Assembly: GCA_017629395.1 (NCBI GenBank) | Contig: JAGBXH010000477.1 | Coordinates: forward strand, 1 to 7,758 | Direction: 5' to 3' | Source: Clostridia bacterium | GTDB lineage: Bacteria > Bacillota > Clostridia > Oscillospirales > CAG-272 | DNA length: 7,758 bases | Part shown: in pieces, positions 6,673-7,758 of the stretch | Layout: each line of letters opens with the position of its first letter | Numbering within the stretch: position 1 is the stretch's first letter | Translations under genes and position numbers: made by a program | Notes under the pieces: model-generated | What the model was told of the DNA's origin: nothing | Databases searched by the model: none | Seen by the model: only the letters and a program-made list of their open reading frames with translations

Positions 6673-6706
6673 AAAGCGAGAGAAAAACTCCCTCGCCATG
6701 CGCTTT
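6673..6706 (-). promoter_or_regulatory. Hairpin in the pth 5' leader with an alternative pairing
   Basis: In the predicted pth leader, GCGAG and CTCGC (6676-6680 with 6692-6696) can pair around a T-rich loop, with a few extra inner pairs. An alternative outer pairing uses AAAGCG and CGCTTT (6673-6678 with 6701-6706) and shares bases with the first, so the two are partly exclusive. No ligand-binding family is recognised. Confidence 0.35.
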
Positions 6707-6721
6707 TTATTCTTGACCTAT

Positions 6722-6750
6722 ATTATATACGAAAAAGCCCCCCGTGTCAA
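6722..6750 (-). promoter_or_regulatory. Perfect sigma-A promoter driving pth
   Basis: On the minus strand TTGACA (complement of 6745-6750) and TATAAT (complement of 6722-6727) are separated by exactly 17 bases, matching the housekeeping consensus at all twelve positions. An A-rich stretch lies upstream of the -35. Transcription would start near 6715, giving a leader of about 68 bases before the pth ATG. Confidence 0.9.
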
Positions 6751-6822
6751 AGGTTTTTTGTGCATTGTGACCGCGTTCAAAAAAAGTTTACAAAATGTAC
6801 AGGAATAAATATTTGAAAAAAC

Positions 6823-6851
6823 TTGTCCGATTGCGGGAATTATGTTATAAT
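6823..6851 (+). promoter_or_regulatory. Extended -10 sigma-A promoter driving ppdK
   Basis: TATAAT at 6846-6851 is preceded by TG at 6843-6844 (an extended -10). A 17-base spacer separates it from TTGTCC at 6823-6828, which matches four of six -35 positions. The predicted start is near 6858, leaving a leader of about 90 bases. A TACA-AAA-TGTA palindrome at 6789-6799 lies about 60 bases upstream of the start and could be a regulator site, but matches none I recognise. Confidence 0.8.
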
Positions 6852-6858
6852 GAACAAT

Positions 6859-6900
6859 GCCGTAGCAGGGTCATGCCGTTCCGGTATGGCTTTTTGCGGC
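6859..6900 (+). promoter_or_regulatory. Terminator-like hairpin in the ppdK leader
   Basis: Right after the predicted transcription start, CATGCCG-TTC-CGGTATG (6872-6888) forms a seven-pair stem with one wobble, closely followed by TTTTT at 6891-6895. This resembles a weak intrinsic terminator or attenuator. GCCGTA (6859-6864) can also pair with TGCGGC (6895-6900), enclosing the hairpin. It might also simply be a 5' stabilising structure. Confidence 0.5.
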
Positions 6901-6933
6901 CAAAAATTACGTTTATAAAAAATTTTATTATAT

Positions 6934-6939
6934 GGAGGT
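6934..6939 (+). promoter_or_regulatory. Strong ribosome binding site for ppdK
   Basis: GGAGGT lies 9 bases ahead of the ATG at 6949. It fixes the start codon and suggests efficient translation, in keeping with the gene's biased codon use. Confidence 0.85.
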
Positions 6940-6948
6940 ATTACCTAC

Positions 6949-7758
6949 ATGGCAAAGAAGTATTGCTACCTGTTTACAGAAGGCAACGCTAGCATGCGTG
7001 AGCTGCTGGGCGGTAAGGGCGCGAACCTTGCAGAGATGACCCACATCGGTCTTCCCGTTCCCCAGGGCTTTACCATTTCCACCGAGGCTTGCACCCAGTA
7101 CTATGAAGACGGCAAGCAGATCAACCCCGACATTCAGGCTGAGATCAACGAGTACATCGTAAAGATGGAAGAAGTTACCGGCAAGAAGTTCGGTGATCTT
7201 GAGAACCCCCTGCTGGTTTCCGTTCGTTCCGGTGCACGCGCATCCATGCCCGGTATGATGGACACCATCCTGAACCTGGGTCTGAACGAGCAGGTTGTAC
7301 AGGTTATGGCTGAGAAGTCCGGCAATGCTCGTTGGGCATATGACTGCTACAGAAGATTTATCCAGATGTACTCCGACGTCGTTATGGAAGTCGGTAAGAA
7401 GTACTTCGAGGAACTGATTGACAAGATGAAGGAAGAGAAGGGTGTTACCCTTGACGTTGAGCTGACCGCTGAGGACCTCAAGGAGCTGGCTGAGCAGTTC
7501 AAGGCTGAGTACAAGGCTAAGATCGGCGTTGACTTCCCCACCGACCCCAAGGAGCAGCTCATGGGTGCTGTTAAGGCAGTATTCCGCTCTTGGGACAACC
7601 CCCGTGCAAACGTTTACAGACGTGACAACGACATTCCCTACTCTTGGGGTACTGCAGTAAACGTACAGGCAATGGCATTCGGTAACATGGGTGAGGATTG
7701 CGGTACCGGCGTAGCGTTTACCCGTGACCCCGCAACCGGTGAGAAGAAGCTCATGGGC
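6949..7758 (+). CDS. ppdK: Pyruvate, phosphate dikinase (N-terminal part)
   Basis: The first 270 codons are visible and the frame is open at the right edge; the full family is about 870-900 residues. PpdK interconverts pyruvate, ATP and phosphate with PEP, AMP and pyrophosphate; in many anaerobes it works in pyrophosphate-linked glycolysis or gluconeogenesis. The visible part is the N-terminal ATP-grasp nucleotide-binding domain, with GGKGANLAEM (21-30), GLPVPQGFTIST (34-45), the hallmark SVRSGARASMPGMMDTILNL (91-110) and GNMGEDCGTGVAFTRDPATG (245-264). The phosphohistidine and PEP/pyruvate domains are not in the window. Codons favour GTT, GCT, GGT, CGT, AAG and GAG, unlike the GC-ending minus-strand neighbours, a sign of high expression. 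It is divergent from pth with its own promoter and leader hairpin. The start is clear from the ideal GGAGGT at 6934-6939 and the family N-terminus (MAKKYCYLF). Confidence 0.97.
   Translation, partial: MAKKYCYLFTEGNASMRELLGGKGANLAEMTHIGLPVPQGFTISTEACTQYYEDGKQINPDIQAEINEYIVKMEEVTGKKFGDLENPLLVSVRSGARASMPGMMDTILNLGLNEQVVQVMAEKSGNARWAYDCYRRFIQMYSDVVMEVGKKYFEELIDKMKEEKGVTLDVELTAEDLKELAEQFKAEYKAKIGVDFPTDPKEQLMGAVKAVFRSWDNPRANVYRRDNDIPYSWGTAVNVQAMAFGNMGEDCGTGVAFTRDPATGEKKLMG

Noticed and set aside
6760..6800. Rex, CcpA or FNR operator upstream of ppdK
   Set aside because: The palindromic fragments here (TACA-AAA-TGTA and a loose TTG..CAA) do not match those consensus sites closely enough.
6795..6992. 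65-codon plus-strand frame ahead of ppdK
   Set aside because: It spans the ppdK promoter and leader hairpin, overlaps the true start out of frame and has no convincing ribosome site.

Overview
The window looks like chromosomal DNA from a Gram-positive anaerobe of the class Clostridia, probably an uncultured gut-type Oscillospirales or Christensenellales relative. This is inferred from the pth / mfd / PrsA-type foldase order, lipoprotein-rich gene content, strong AAAGGA-type ribosome binding sites, near-consensus sigma-A promoters, a PEP-forming pyruvate phosphate dikinase, and GC-rich modular intergenic repeats of a style common in that class. The family-level assignment is not secure.

Layout. 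Four genes lie on the minus strand and are read right to left. pth (peptidyl-tRNA hydrolase, 6005-6646) is followed by a 552-base gap that holds an unusual composite repeat. Then come mfd (transcription-repair coupling factor, 1865-5452), a PrsA/parvulin-type lipoprotein foldase (505-1821), and the start of a second lipoprotein (1-447, cut by the window edge). The last three are close together (gaps of 43 and 57 bases) and could share a transcript. On the plus strand, ppdK (pyruvate phosphate dikinase) starts at 6949 and runs off the right edge. The 302-base gap between pth and ppdK is a divergent promoter region. It has a perfect TTGACA-17-TATAAT promoter towards pth, an extended -10 promoter towards ppdK, and a terminator-like hairpin in the ppdK leader.

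Function. The minus-strand genes serve translation quality control (Pth recycles stalled peptidyl-tRNAs), transcription-coupled DNA repair (Mfd), and envelope protein folding (PrsA-like), plus an unknown surface lipoprotein with a probable carbohydrate-enzyme accessory domain. PpdK is a separate, probably highly expressed central-carbon gene. Its codon use (GTT, GCT, GGT, CGT) differs visibly from its neighbours.

The most unusual structure is between pth and mfd. About 480 bases (5499-5982) form a giant imperfect palindrome whose two halves carry the same ordered series of small hairpin modules in mirror orientation around a central inverted repeat. It encodes no convincing protein and resembles a composite MITE/REP-type element. 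No CRISPR array, tRNA, rRNA, transposase or defence system is visible.
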